Shown: piece after piece, positions 48,720 to 57,269 of the stretch | How the letters are laid out: each line of letters begins with the position of its first letter | Position numbering within the stretch: the first letter of the stretch is position 1 | Origin: Brevibacillus sp042683565 | GTDB lineage: Bacteria > Bacillota > Bacilli > Brevibacillales > Brevibacillaceae | Direction of reading: 5' to 3' | Length of the DNA: 64,000 nucleotides | Assembly: GCF_042683565.1 (NCBI RefSeq) | Contig: NZ_JBHUJW010000043.1 | Coordinates: 62,001-126,000 of the forward strand | Made by a program: the position numbers and the translations under genes | The notes under the pieces: generated by a model | Seen by the model: only the letters and a program-made list of their open reading frames with translations | What the model was told of the DNA's origin: nothing | The model's database searches: none

Positions 48720-49655
48720 TTGTCGTTTCATCATGTGACCGTACTGCGGGACGAAGCTGTCGCCGGACTGAACATTCGGCCAGGCGGAATTTATGTGGAT
48801 TGTACGCTCGGGGGAGCGGGGCACAGCAGCCTCATCGCATCCCGGCTGACGGAAGGCGGGCGCCTGATTGCCATCGATCAGGACGACTGGGCGCTGGACA
48901 ACGCCCGTGAGCGTTTGGCCCCCTACATGGACAAAGTTACACTGGTGAAAAGCAATTTTCGCCATCTCAAAAATATAGTGAGCGATTTGGGGTTGGATGG
49001 AGTCGACGGGGTGCTGTTTGACCTTGGGGTGTCCTCCCCGCAGCTGGATGAGGGCGAACGCGGATTCAGCTACAATGCCGATGCCCCGTTGGACATGCGC
49101 ATGGACCAGCAGGCATCCTTGACCGCGTACGAGATCCTAAACGAGTGGGACGAGGAGGAGATCGCGAAGATTATCTGGGAGTACGGGGAAGAGAAATTTT
49201 CCCGGCGAATTGCCCGGCAAATCGTCCAATTCCGCGTCAGACAACCTGTTCGGACGACAGGCGAACTGGTCGAGCTGATCAAGGAAGGCATTCCGGCAGC
49301 GGCGCGCCGTACAGGCCCTCACCCGGCCAAGCGCACCTTTCAGGCCATCCGAATCGCAGTAAACGATGAACTGAATGCTTTCAAGGAAGCAGTCACGGAC
49401 GCGATCGGCATCCTTCGCCCGGGAGGCAGAGTCAGCGTCATCACCTTCCATTCGCTGGAGGACCGCATATGCAAGCAGGTGTTTCAGGAGCTGTCCAAAG
49501 GGTGTACGTGCCCGCCATCGTTCCCCGTCTGCGCATGCGGGAACGAGGCGACGGTGAAAGTCATTACCCGCAAACCGATTTTGCCCTCCGAAGAAGAATT
49601 GGAAGCGAATCCGCGAGCGCGTTCCGCAAAGCTCCGTGTGGCGGAAAAAATATAA
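48720..49655 (+). CDS. rsmH: 16S rRNA (cytosine-1402-N4)-methyltransferase RsmH (MraW)
   Basis: A 311-residue SAM-dependent methyltransferase that modifies C1402 of 16S rRNA. The opening is FHHVTVLRDEAVAGLNI, the SAM loop DCTLGGAGHSSLI, and the family motif LFDLGVSSPQLDEGERGFSY is intact, as is the CTCPPSFPVCACG cysteine cluster near the end. I choose the TTG at 48720, 8 nt after GGGAG; the GTG at 48711 overlaps that site. It follows mraZ by 26 nt and belongs to the same operon. Confidence 0.95.
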   Translation: MSFHHVTVLRDEAVAGLNIRPGGIYVDCTLGGAGHSSLIASRLTEGGRLIAIDQDDWALDNARERLAPYMDKVTLVKSNFRHLKNIVSDLGLDGVDGVLFDLGVSSPQLDEGERGFSYNADAPLDMRMDQQASLTAYEILNEWDEEEIAKIIWEYGEEKFSRRIARQIVQFRVRQPVRTTGELVELIKEGIPAAARRTGPHPAKRTFQAIRIAVNDELNAFKEAVTDAIGILRPGGRVSVITFHSLEDRICKQVFQELSKGCTCPPSFPVCACGNEATVKVITRKPILPSEEELEANPRARSAKLRVAEKI

Positions 49656-49692
49656 CTGCTGACGGCGACGGAAAAAGGAGAGAAAATGAGCG

Positions 49693-50115
49693 ATGAGCTA
49701 CTACTACCGCGGTAACCTGGCTGTGGAGCTGGAACAACAGTCGCGCACCGTAACCAAGACCAAACGGACGATCCGGATCAAGCCGACGATTCCGACGGGA
49801 GAAAAACTGCTGTACCTGCTCTTCATCTCGATCACGGTCATCGGCCTCGGCCTGGTCGGTGTGCGTTACTCGCAAATTTCTCAGTACAACTACGACATTC
49901 AGAGCATGAAAAAGGAGAATCGGCTGCTTGCCGAAAAAAATGCGGCCGTAAAACTGCAGATCGAGCAGATGAGCAACCGCGACCGCATCCAGAGCGAAGC
50001 GGAAAGCCAAGGCATGGTGTTTAATCCCGCAGCGGTGCATGTGATTGGCCAAGCGAAAGGCACGAGCCAAGTACAGGCAAGCTCTCTGCCCGCAACACAA
50101 CCGCAACAGCACTAA
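49693..50115 (+). CDS. ftsL: Cell-division protein FtsL
   Basis: A 140-residue bitopic membrane protein. A basic cytoplasmic part (to about residue 38) leads to one membrane helix (LLYLLFISITVIGLGLVGV) and an outer leucine-zipper-like coil (YDIQSMKKENRLLAEKNAAVKLQIEQM), then a Gln/Ser-rich tail. It pairs with DivIC and DivIB at the septum. Position between rsmH and the class-B penicillin-binding protein is diagnostic, since the sequence itself is poorly conserved. The ATG follows AAGGAG. Confidence 0.9.
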   Translation: MSYYYRGNLAVELEQQSRTVTKTKRTIRIKPTIPTGEKLLYLLFISITVIGLGLVGVRYSQISQYNYDIQSMKKENRLLAEKNAAVKLQIEQMSNRDRIQSEAESQGMVFNPAAVHVIGQAKGTSQVQASSLPATQPQQH

Positions 50116-50215
50116 CCATAATGTTACTGGCGTCAATCGCAGTAACATTTTTTCTTAACGGCAGGAAGGCCGCTGATGGATGGCGACGATCATAGTCTTG
50201 ATGGAGTGAGATGAC

Positions 50216-52660
50216 GTGGAAGGGAAACGACGCGTAAACTGGCGAATTTTGATGCTCGCGCTGTGCATGATTCTGGTCTTCTCCGGGTTGAGCTTTCGAG
50301 TCTGGTGGCTGCAGACGGTGGAAGCGGCGAAAATCATGGATTATGCAAGCGGCCAATGGGATTGGGAGAAGACACTCAAGCCGAAGCGGGGCGCCATCCT
50401 GGACCGCAACGGGGAAATTCTCGCCTACGAGGGCAAGGCGTACACGGTCAATGCGCGCCTCAAGCCGCAAAACGAGAAAGATCAGGATTATGTCAAAGAT
50501 CCTTATTATACGGCGACGACTTTGGCGAAAATTTTGAATGCTCCGGTAGACGAGCTGTTAAAGTCGCTGACGAAGCCGAATTCCAAAATCGTGCTGCTCG
50601 GCCGCTACGGGAACAAAATAACGGAAGAACAGAAAAAGATGATCCAGGACGCGCAATTTCCCAAGCTGCCGAGCGGGGTGCAAGTCGAGACCAACCAGCT
50701 TCCGGGGATTTACCTGACGGAGACGACCCGCCGCTTTTACCCGAACAACAGCTTCGCGGCGCATGTGCTGGGCTATCTCGATTTCGACGAGCAGCCCAAG
50801 ATGGGTATCGAGCTGCAGTACGACAAAGAACTGCGCGGCGAAAAAGGCGAGATGGAGATTTTGACGGACGGGGCGGGCTATCAGCTGCCGGATGGCGAGC
50901 GCAAGTACAAGCCGGCCAAAGACGGCGACAACGTCTATCTGACCATTGACCGGCAGATCCAGGACTACGTGGAGCAGGCGTTGGACAAGGCGGAACGCGA
51001 TTTCAAGCCGAAGGGACTGACTGTCGTGGTGTCCGACCCGCAGACAGGCGAGATATTGGCCATGGGCAACCGTTCCCAGTTCAACCCGAACACGTACTAT
51101 GAAGGAATCTCGAACTACACGAACCACGCAGTCACTACGATGTTCGAGCCAGGTTCGACGTTCAAAATCATTACGCTGGCCGCCGCGATCGAAGAAGGAC
51201 TGTTTAACCCGAATGACACCTATCAGTCCGGTACATACAAGATCAAAGGACAGATCCCGATCCGTGACCACAACAACGGGCAGGGCTGGGGCCGCATCAG
51301 CTACCTGGAAGGCGTGCAGCGCTCCAGTAACGTCATGTTTGTCATTCTCGGTTATGAGAAATTGAAGCTGGAAAAGCTGAAGGAATACTTCTCGAGATTC
51401 GGCATTGGTTCGCTTACCGGGATCGAGCTGCCTTACGAGAAAAAAGGAAACCTGATCAACCTTGAGAAACCGCGATCTCCCCGTGACTGGGCGGTTACGA
51501 CCTTTGGACAAGGGGTGACGGTCACGGCAATCCAGCAGGTGGCGGCGGTAGGAGCCATCGCCAACGGCGGCGAACTGCTCAAGCCGCATATCGTGAAAGA
51601 ACTGCGCGACCCTCATACGGGAGCTGTCGTGAAGCGGACGCAGCGGGAAGTGGTGCGGCGCGTGGTCAGCGAGGCTACCGCGAAGCAGACGCGCGACATT
51701 TTGGAAACCGTCGTGGAAGGGGAGGCGGGTACCGGGTCGGCTTATCGGATCGAGGGCTATCACGTAGCAGGGAAAACCGGTACGGCCCAAAAGTACGATC
51801 CGAATACAGGCAAGATCATGGAAGGGCACTACATCGCTTCCTTCATCGGCTTTGCGCCGAAGGACAACCCGAAACTGCTCGTGTACGTTGTCGTAGATGA
51901 CCCGACGACAGATGAATGGTACGGGACATGGGGAAAGACGATTATCTCGCCGATCTTCAAATCGATCATGGAGCGCAGTCTGCAATATTTGCAGCAGCAG
52001 CCGGACATCCAGGCGACGCAAGCGGCTGTAGCCAAAAGCGGCAAGGTAGCCGCAGGGGCGCAGATCCAGCCTCCAGCACTGCCGGAAGTCACGGTGCCGA
52101 AGCTCGTGGGCATGTCCAATACAGCGGCGCAGCTTCGCGCCAAGCAGGAAAATCTGACGGTTTCGGTCATCGGCACGGGCACGAAAATCGTGGAGCAGTA
52201 TCCCGCTCCTTATGAAAAGGTCGCGGCAGGCAGCCAGGTCGTCCTCGTCACCGACCGCGTCAAAGGTTCCAAGATGCCCGATTTCAAAGGAAAGTCGCTG
52301 CGGGATGTGATGGAGTTCAGCTCGCTCGCAGGCATTGCGGTGCAAGCGAGCGGTTCCGGCTTCGTCGCCTCGCAGAGCATTCCGCCGGGAACGGTCTTGA
52401 CCGGCTCGGAGAAGCTGCAGGTCACGTTGCGGCCGGAGTCAGAGCCGCCTGCCGCGCTTGCGAATCAGGCGCAGACGGGTGGCACGGCAGGCCAGACAGG
52501 TACGCCGCCGGTGTCAGGGACAGTTGTACCGCCGCCTGCGGGAGGCAGTGCTAACGAAGCAACGGGAGGAACAACTGCCAATCCGCTGCCGCAGTCTACC
52601 AATCCTGCGAATAGCGGCACGCCACCCTCTGGACAGGCAGAGGCCGGTACAACTCCATAG
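50216..52660 (+). CDS. pbpB: Septal class-B penicillin-binding protein PBP2B with PASTA domains and long tail
   Basis: An 814-residue transpeptidase. One membrane anchor (about residues 9-32), a dimerisation domain from GAILDRNGEILAYEG, then the transpeptidase with Ser314 in GSTFK, RSSNVMF and the KTGTAQK box. Two PASTA domains lie at about 621-743. The last 70 residues are low complexity, rich in Pro, Thr, Gly, Asn and Ala, well beyond the usual B. subtilis length of about 716. It cross-links septal peptidoglycan in the divisome. The GTG follows GGAGTGAG. Confidence 0.94.
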   Translation: MEGKRRVNWRILMLALCMILVFSGLSFRVWWLQTVEAAKIMDYASGQWDWEKTLKPKRGAILDRNGEILAYEGKAYTVNARLKPQNEKDQDYVKDPYYTATTLAKILNAPVDELLKSLTKPNSKIVLLGRYGNKITEEQKKMIQDAQFPKLPSGVQVETNQLPGIYLTETTRRFYPNNSFAAHVLGYLDFDEQPKMGIELQYDKELRGEKGEMEILTDGAGYQLPDGERKYKPAKDGDNVYLTIDRQIQDYVEQALDKAERDFKPKGLTVVVSDPQTGEILAMGNRSQFNPNTYYEGISNYTNHAVTTMFEPGSTFKIITLAAAIEEGLFNPNDTYQSGTYKIKGQIPIRDHNNGQGWGRISYLEGVQRSSNVMFVILGYEKLKLEKLKEYFSRFGIGSLTGIELPYEKKGNLINLEKPRSPRDWAVTTFGQGVTVTAIQQVAAVGAIANGGELLKPHIVKELRDPHTGAVVKRTQREVVRRVVSEATAKQTRDILETVVEGEAGTGSAYRIEGYHVAGKTGTAQKYDPNTGKIMEGHYIASFIGFAPKDNPKLLVYVVVDDPTTDEWYGTWGKTIISPIFKSIMERSLQYLQQQPDIQATQAAVAKSGKVAAGAQIQPPALPEVTVPKLVGMSNTAAQLRAKQENLTVSVIGTGTKIVEQYPAPYEKVAAGSQVVLVTDRVKGSKMPDFKGKSLRDVMEFSSLAGIAVQASGSGFVASQSIPPGTVLTGSEKLQVTLRPESEPPAALANQAQTGGTAGQTGTPPVSGTVVPPPAGGSANEATGGTTANPLPQSTNPANSGTPPSGQAEAGTTP

Positions 52661-52679
52661 TTCTACGCCGTCCCCCCGA

Positions 52680-52708
52680 CGAATAGGGTAAAAGAGACAA
52701 CCTATTCG
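52680..52708 (+). repeat. 8-bp inverted repeat between pbpB and spoVD
   Basis: CGAATAGG at 52680-52687 and CCTATTCG at 52701-52708 are perfect complements around a 13-nt loop. No T run follows; instead the strong ribosome-binding site GAGGGGGG of spoVD begins at once. Confidence 0.6.
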
Positions 52709-52722
52709 AGGGGGGACTCGCT

Positions 52723-54651
52723 TTGCGGGTATCCAATGCTACTGTACGCCGTCGCATTTTTGTGGCACTGGTCATCGGCATCGTGTTGTATTGTGCCCTT
52801 ATCACCCGTCTGGGGTATGTGCAATTGATAGAAGGTCCGAAGCTGGCACAGATGGCAGACAATTTGCTGGATCGGGAAATCAAGTTCAAGCCCAATCGGG
52901 GGAGAATTCTCGATCGGAACGGCAATGAGCTCGTGACCAACATCAGTGTTCCGACGGTTGTGGCTGTACCAGCGCAGATCAAAGACCCGCAGGAGGTGGC
53001 GAAAAAGCTCGCCGTCATTCTGGGGCAGCCGGAAGCAGAGGTTTTCAAGGCGATCACGAAAAAAGCGATGAGCAACGACCAGATACCCGGGGGCAAAAAA
53101 ATCTCGGCTGAAAAAGCGAAACAAATCCAGGAGTTGAACCTGCCGGGCATTTATTTGGCGGGTGACACCAAACGCTTTTATCCGAACGGCAGCATGGCCG
53201 CACACATTCTCGGTTTTACGGGGATCGACAATCAGGGGCTGACGGGGCTGGAGCGCATTTACGATCCGTTCCTGAAGGGGACGGACGGTCACATCTCCTT
53301 CCCTTCGGATGCAAAAGGCCGCGTCATGCCGGGCGGGGCGGAAGAATACGTGCCGCCGGTAAACGGAATGGACATGTATCTGACCCTGGACAGCAGCATC
53401 CAGTCGTACATCGAACGCGAGCTGGATCAGGCAATGGTCGCCTATCAGCCTGACGACGTTCTCGCGATAGCGATGAATCCAAAGACCGGGGAAATACTAG
53501 GCATGGGCAGTCGGCCAACCTTCCAGCCGGACCAGTACCAGGACTACCCTTCGGAAGTGTACAACCGCAACCTGCCTATCTGGAAAACGTACGAGCCCGG
53601 TTCGACCTTCAAGATCGTCACGCTGGCAGCGGCGCTCAACGAAGGGGTCGTCAATTTGAACGAAGGATTCTACGACCCAGGCTACATCACGGTTGCCGGC
53701 AAGCGGCTGCGCTGCTGGAAACGCCAGGGGCACGGCCAGGAAACGATGCTCGAAGTCGTGGAGAACTCCTGCAACCCAGGTTTCGTGACGATGGGCCAAC
53801 GGCTGCAAAAGGAAAGGCTGTTTGACTACATCAAGAAGTTTGGCTTTGGGCAAAAGACGGGAATCGACCTGATCGGTGAAGAAAACGGCCTGTTGTTTAA
53901 CCTGAATCGGGTAGGGCCGGTAGAGCTGGGGACGACCTCGTTCGGCCAGGGGGTTTCGGTCACCCCGATCCAGCAAATGGCAGCCGTGTCTGCGGCGATC
54001 AACGGCGGCAAGCTGATGAAGCCGTACGTGGCCAAAGAGTGGCGGGACAGCGTGACCCATGACGTAATCGGCAGGACCGTACCGACCGAAGTCCGGCAGG
54101 TGATTACGCCGGAGACTTCCGCGAAGGTCAGGTATGCGCTGGAGAGCGTCGTCGCGAAAGGAACGGGAAACAAGGCGTACATCGAGGGCTACAGGGTCGG
54201 CGGCAAGACAGGGACAGCGCAAAAGGTCAAGGACGGACGCTACGTCGACGGGGAGTATATCGTATCCTTCATCGGATTCGCCCCGGCCGATGATCCGCAG
54301 ATCGTCGTCTATTTCGCGGTCGACAATCCGAAAGCATTGGCGTTCGGGGGCTTGATCGCGGCACCAAGCGTGAAAAACATCATCGAATCTTCCCTGCAGC
54401 ATTTGGGCGTGCCCAAGCGAAAAGACGGGATTGCCAAGGAAATCAACGCGGCACTCGGCGAGAAGAGCCCGATCGAAGTTCCGGACATGGTCGGCCAGAC
54501 CTTGAAGGACGTCGTCGACACCTACGAGACGCTCCCGCTCGTCGTCTCAGGCAAAGGAAAGTACGTCATCAAGCAGTCTCCGGCACCTGGCGTGAAAATC
54601 GATGACGGCGGAAAAATTCGTATCTACCTTGGTGACAAATCGAACAATTAG
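52723..54651 (+). CDS. spoVD: Sporulation-specific penicillin-binding protein SpoVD
   Basis: A 642-residue class-B PBP that makes the spore cortex together with SpoVE. It has one N-terminal membrane helix, Ser294 in GSTFK, NSCNPGF as the second motif, KTGTAQK, and one C-terminal PASTA domain (about 575-638). Cys331 and Cys350 correspond to the redox-active pair of B. subtilis SpoVD, reduced by StoA. The TTG start follows GAGGGGGG. Its place right behind pbpB matches B. subtilis; expression in the mother cell under SigE is known there, but no such promoter is obvious here. Confidence 0.94.
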   Translation: MRVSNATVRRRIFVALVIGIVLYCALITRLGYVQLIEGPKLAQMADNLLDREIKFKPNRGRILDRNGNELVTNISVPTVVAVPAQIKDPQEVAKKLAVILGQPEAEVFKAITKKAMSNDQIPGGKKISAEKAKQIQELNLPGIYLAGDTKRFYPNGSMAAHILGFTGIDNQGLTGLERIYDPFLKGTDGHISFPSDAKGRVMPGGAEEYVPPVNGMDMYLTLDSSIQSYIERELDQAMVAYQPDDVLAIAMNPKTGEILGMGSRPTFQPDQYQDYPSEVYNRNLPIWKTYEPGSTFKIVTLAAALNEGVVNLNEGFYDPGYITVAGKRLRCWKRQGHGQETMLEVVENSCNPGFVTMGQRLQKERLFDYIKKFGFGQKTGIDLIGEENGLLFNLNRVGPVELGTTSFGQGVSVTPIQQMAAVSAAINGGKLMKPYVAKEWRDSVTHDVIGRTVPTEVRQVITPETSAKVRYALESVVAKGTGNKAYIEGYRVGGKTGTAQKVKDGRYVDGEYIVSFIGFAPADDPQIVVYFAVDNPKALAFGGLIAAPSVKNIIESSLQHLGVPKRKDGIAKEINAALGEKSPIEVPDMVGQTLKDVVDTYETLPLVVSGKGKYVIKQSPAPGVKIDDGGKIRIYLGDKSNN

Positions 54652-54717
54652 CTATAAAATGAGATTTCGGAGGCGGAGGGGGGGGGAGGCTTTTCTACGG
54701 GCGCTCCACTTCCGCCT

Positions 54718-54748
54718 TTGTACAAATCGCCAAATGTTTGTCTATACT
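54718..54748 (+). promoter_or_regulatory. Possible internal promoter before murE
   Basis: TTGTAC at 54718-54723 (or TGTACA one base later), 18-19 bp, TATACT at 54743-54748, about 30 bp before the murE start. Upstream is a G-run of nine, and AGGCGGA near 54673 could pair with TCCGCCT near 54711. Confidence 0.45.
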
Positions 54749-54775
54749 ATAGTTGGAGAATGGGGTGCCTGTTTC

Positions 54776-56254
54776 ATGTTTCTACGGGATCTGCTCATGC
54801 CTCTGTTGCCGGTCACGATCACAGGGGATGACAGCATGGAGATTACAGGTTTGACAGCGGACTCGCGCCAGGTACAGCCCGGCAGCCTGTTTGTTTGTCT
54901 GACTGGATATACCGTGGATGGACATTCGTATGCGGCGCAAGCGGTTCAAAAAGGAGCAGTTGCCGTACTATCCGAAAAAGATCTGGACGTGCCAGCGACC
55001 GTTGTCAAAGTGTCGGATACCCGGCGGGCAATGGCCATGCTGGCTGACCGTTTTTACGGCTCCCCTACGCGCAAGCTCAAGCTGATCGGTGTGACCGGGA
55101 CCAATGGCAAGACGACGACCACACATTTGATCGACCGGATTTTGCGCGATCGAAGCAAACAGACGGGTTTGATCGGGACGATTCACATGCGGATCGGAGA
55201 CGTCACGGAAGAGGTTAAAAATACGACGCCGGATGCGATTGATTTGCAAAAAGCCTTCAGCCGCATGTGCGATGTGAATACGGAGTACGCCATCATCGAG
55301 GTGTCTTCGCACGCGCTGGAAATGGGGCGTGTCCGGGGCTGCGACGTGCATACCGCCGTCTTTACCAACCTGACGCAGGACCATCTGGACTATCACAAGA
55401 CGATGGAGAACTATCGCCATGCCAAATCCTTGCTGTTTTCCCAATTGGGCAATCGTTATGACCCTGATCGGCTGAAAACGGCCGTTTTGAATGCAGACGA
55501 CGAATCGTCCCGGCTCTACGCTGCAGTGACGCCTGCCCGCGTGCTTACATACGGGATCGACCACGCGGCTGACGTGCGCGCGACGGACATCGAGATCACA
55601 GGCAAAGGAACATCGTTTACGGTTCAGTCGTTTGCCGGCAGTGTGCGGATGAACCTCAAGCTGATGGGCAAATTCAACGTGTACAACGCCCTGGCAGCTA
55701 CCGCCGTCGCCTTGGCGGAGGGCGTCTCGCTGGAGGACATCCGGGACAGCCTGGAGAAGGTGGCGGGCGTCAACGGGCGCTTTGAAGCGGTGGATGCAGG
55801 GCAGCCGTTTGCCGTGCTGGTAGACTATTCGCATACGCCAGACAGCCTGGAGAACGCGCTGGTCACAGTAAAGGAATTCGCCAAGGACCGCGTTTTCTGC
55901 ATTGTCGGCTGCGGAGGCGACCGCGATCGGACCAAACGCCCGATTATGGCCAGGATTGCAACAAAATATGCGGATCACACCGTCTTGACTTCTGATAACC
56001 CGCGCTCGGAGGACCCGCAGGCGATCCTCGACGAGATGCGCGCAGGGCTGGACGGAGTCGAAGGGGAGCGCTATACCTCGATCGTCGACAGGCGAGAGGC
56101 GATCCGTTACGCCGTCGCACTCGCGAAGCCGGGCGATGTCATCCTGATCGCCGGAAAAGGCCACGAGACATATCAAATCATCAAAGACCAGGTACTGCCG
56201 TTTGATGACCGTGAAGTAGCGCGGGAAGCAATCGCCATGTACAACCAGAAATAG
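54776..56254 (+). CDS. murE: UDP-MurNAc-tripeptide synthetase MurE (meso-diaminopimelate-adding)
   Basis: A 492-residue Mur ligase. The ATP loop TGTNGKTTT is at residues 108-116; VSSHALEMGRV and DYSHTPDSLENAL are conserved, and DNPRSEDP is the motif of enzymes that add meso-diaminopimelate rather than lysine. It adds the third residue to the precursor stem. The ATG at 54776 has GGGGTG 8 nt upstream; the open frame runs back into spoVD and is not used. A promoter-like pair lies directly in front. Confidence 0.94.
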   Translation: MFLRDLLMPLLPVTITGDDSMEITGLTADSRQVQPGSLFVCLTGYTVDGHSYAAQAVQKGAVAVLSEKDLDVPATVVKVSDTRRAMAMLADRFYGSPTRKLKLIGVTGTNGKTTTTHLIDRILRDRSKQTGLIGTIHMRIGDVTEEVKNTTPDAIDLQKAFSRMCDVNTEYAIIEVSSHALEMGRVRGCDVHTAVFTNLTQDHLDYHKTMENYRHAKSLLFSQLGNRYDPDRLKTAVLNADDESSRLYAAVTPARVLTYGIDHAADVRATDIEITGKGTSFTVQSFAGSVRMNLKLMGKFNVYNALAATAVALAEGVSLEDIRDSLEKVAGVNGRFEAVDAGQPFAVLVDYSHTPDSLENALVTVKEFAKDRVFCIVGCGGDRDRTKRPIMARIATKYADHTVLTSDNPRSEDPQAILDEMRAGLDGVEGERYTSIVDRREAIRYAVALAKPGDVILIAGKGHETYQIIKDQVLPFDDREVAREAIAMYNQK

Positions 56255-56297
56255 AGACAGATGTGGAATGGACACATCAGAGAAAGGAGGTTCGGGC

Positions 56298-57269
56298 ATG
56301 TTCGCTGACAACGTACTCATCGTCACGATCGTCGCCGCGTTTCTCATCGCCGTACTCATCGGTCCGCTGTTTATCCCGGTACTTCGCCGCCTCAAATTCG
56401 GGCAGGCAATCCGGGAAGAGGGGCCAGATTCCCATCAAAAGAAGGCTGGTACCCCAACGATGGGCGGAACCATCATTCTTTTGGCACTCATTTTTACCGT
56501 GCTTAAGTTCGCCGCTGCGAAAATGGAAATTTACTTCCTGTTACTGGTGACACTTGGTTACGGATTGATCGGTTTTTTGGACGACTTCATCAAAATCAGG
56601 AAGAAACGAAATCTGGGTCTGACGGCAAGGCAAAAGTTTGCCGGTCAAATCCTGCTCGCTGTAGGGGCATACATCCTGCTCATCCTCATGGGGCACGATA
56701 CTTCCCTGCACCTGCCCGGCACTCCGTGGAAGCTGGAGCTCGGCTATTTCTACTTCCCGTTCCTGCTGTTCCTGCTCGTCGGGACGACGAACGCCGTGAA
56801 CCTGACAGACGGGCTGGACGGACTCTTGGCCGGAACGGGAGCGATTGCCTTCGGGGCTTACGCGATCATTGCCTGGTTCGGTCAAGACTACGACACGGCC
56901 ATTTTCAGTGCTGCTGTCGTCGGGGCTGTGCTCGGGTTCCTCGTTTTCAATGCCCATCCGGCGCGCGTCTTCATGGGCGATACCGGTTCGCTCGGCCTTG
57001 GAGGCGCTTTGGCGGGAATTGCCATCATGACGAAAACGGAGCTTTTGCTCGCCATCATTGGCGGCGTATTTGTGGTGGAGACGCTCTCTGTCATCATGCA
57101 GGTCGTGTCCTTCAAGACCCGGGGCAAACGCATTTTCCGCATGAGCCCGCTCCATCACCACTTTGAACTGACAGGCTGGTCGGAGTGGCGCGTCGTCGTG
57201 ACGTTCTGGCTGGTCGGCATGGTCTTTGCCGGACTCGGCGTATACCTCGAGGTGGTGACAATCCGATGA
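56298..57269 (+). CDS. mraY: Phospho-MurNAc-pentapeptide transferase MraY
   Basis: A 323-residue membrane enzyme with ten predicted helices. It moves phospho-MurNAc-pentapeptide to undecaprenyl phosphate to give lipid I. Conserved sites are GTPTMGG, FLDDFIK (metal aspartates), NLTDGLDGL, VFMGDTGSL and the loop MSPLHHHFE. The ATG follows AAAGGAGG. murF, usually between murE and mraY in other phyla, is absent here as in B. subtilis. The stop overlaps the murD start. Confidence 0.96.
   Translation: MFADNVLIVTIVAAFLIAVLIGPLFIPVLRRLKFGQAIREEGPDSHQKKAGTPTMGGTIILLALIFTVLKFAAAKMEIYFLLLVTLGYGLIGFLDDFIKIRKKRNLGLTARQKFAGQILLAVGAYILLILMGHDTSLHLPGTPWKLELGYFYFPFLLFLLVGTTNAVNLTDGLDGLLAGTGAIAFGAYAIIAWFGQDYDTAIFSAAVVGAVLGFLVFNAHPARVFMGDTGSLGLGGALAGIAIMTKTELLLAIIGGVFVVETLSVIMQVVSFKTRGKRIFRMSPLHHHFELTGWSEWRVVVTFWLVGMVFAGLGVYLEVVTIR

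Noticed and set aside
50558..52345. 595-codon frame antisense to pbpB
   Set aside because: Same cause: codon bias of the true gene. No binding site or recognisable motif.
54602..54775. N-terminal extension of murE overlapping spoVD
   Set aside because: The extra 58 residues are Arg-rich and unlike any MurE, cover the promoter region and have no start signal.
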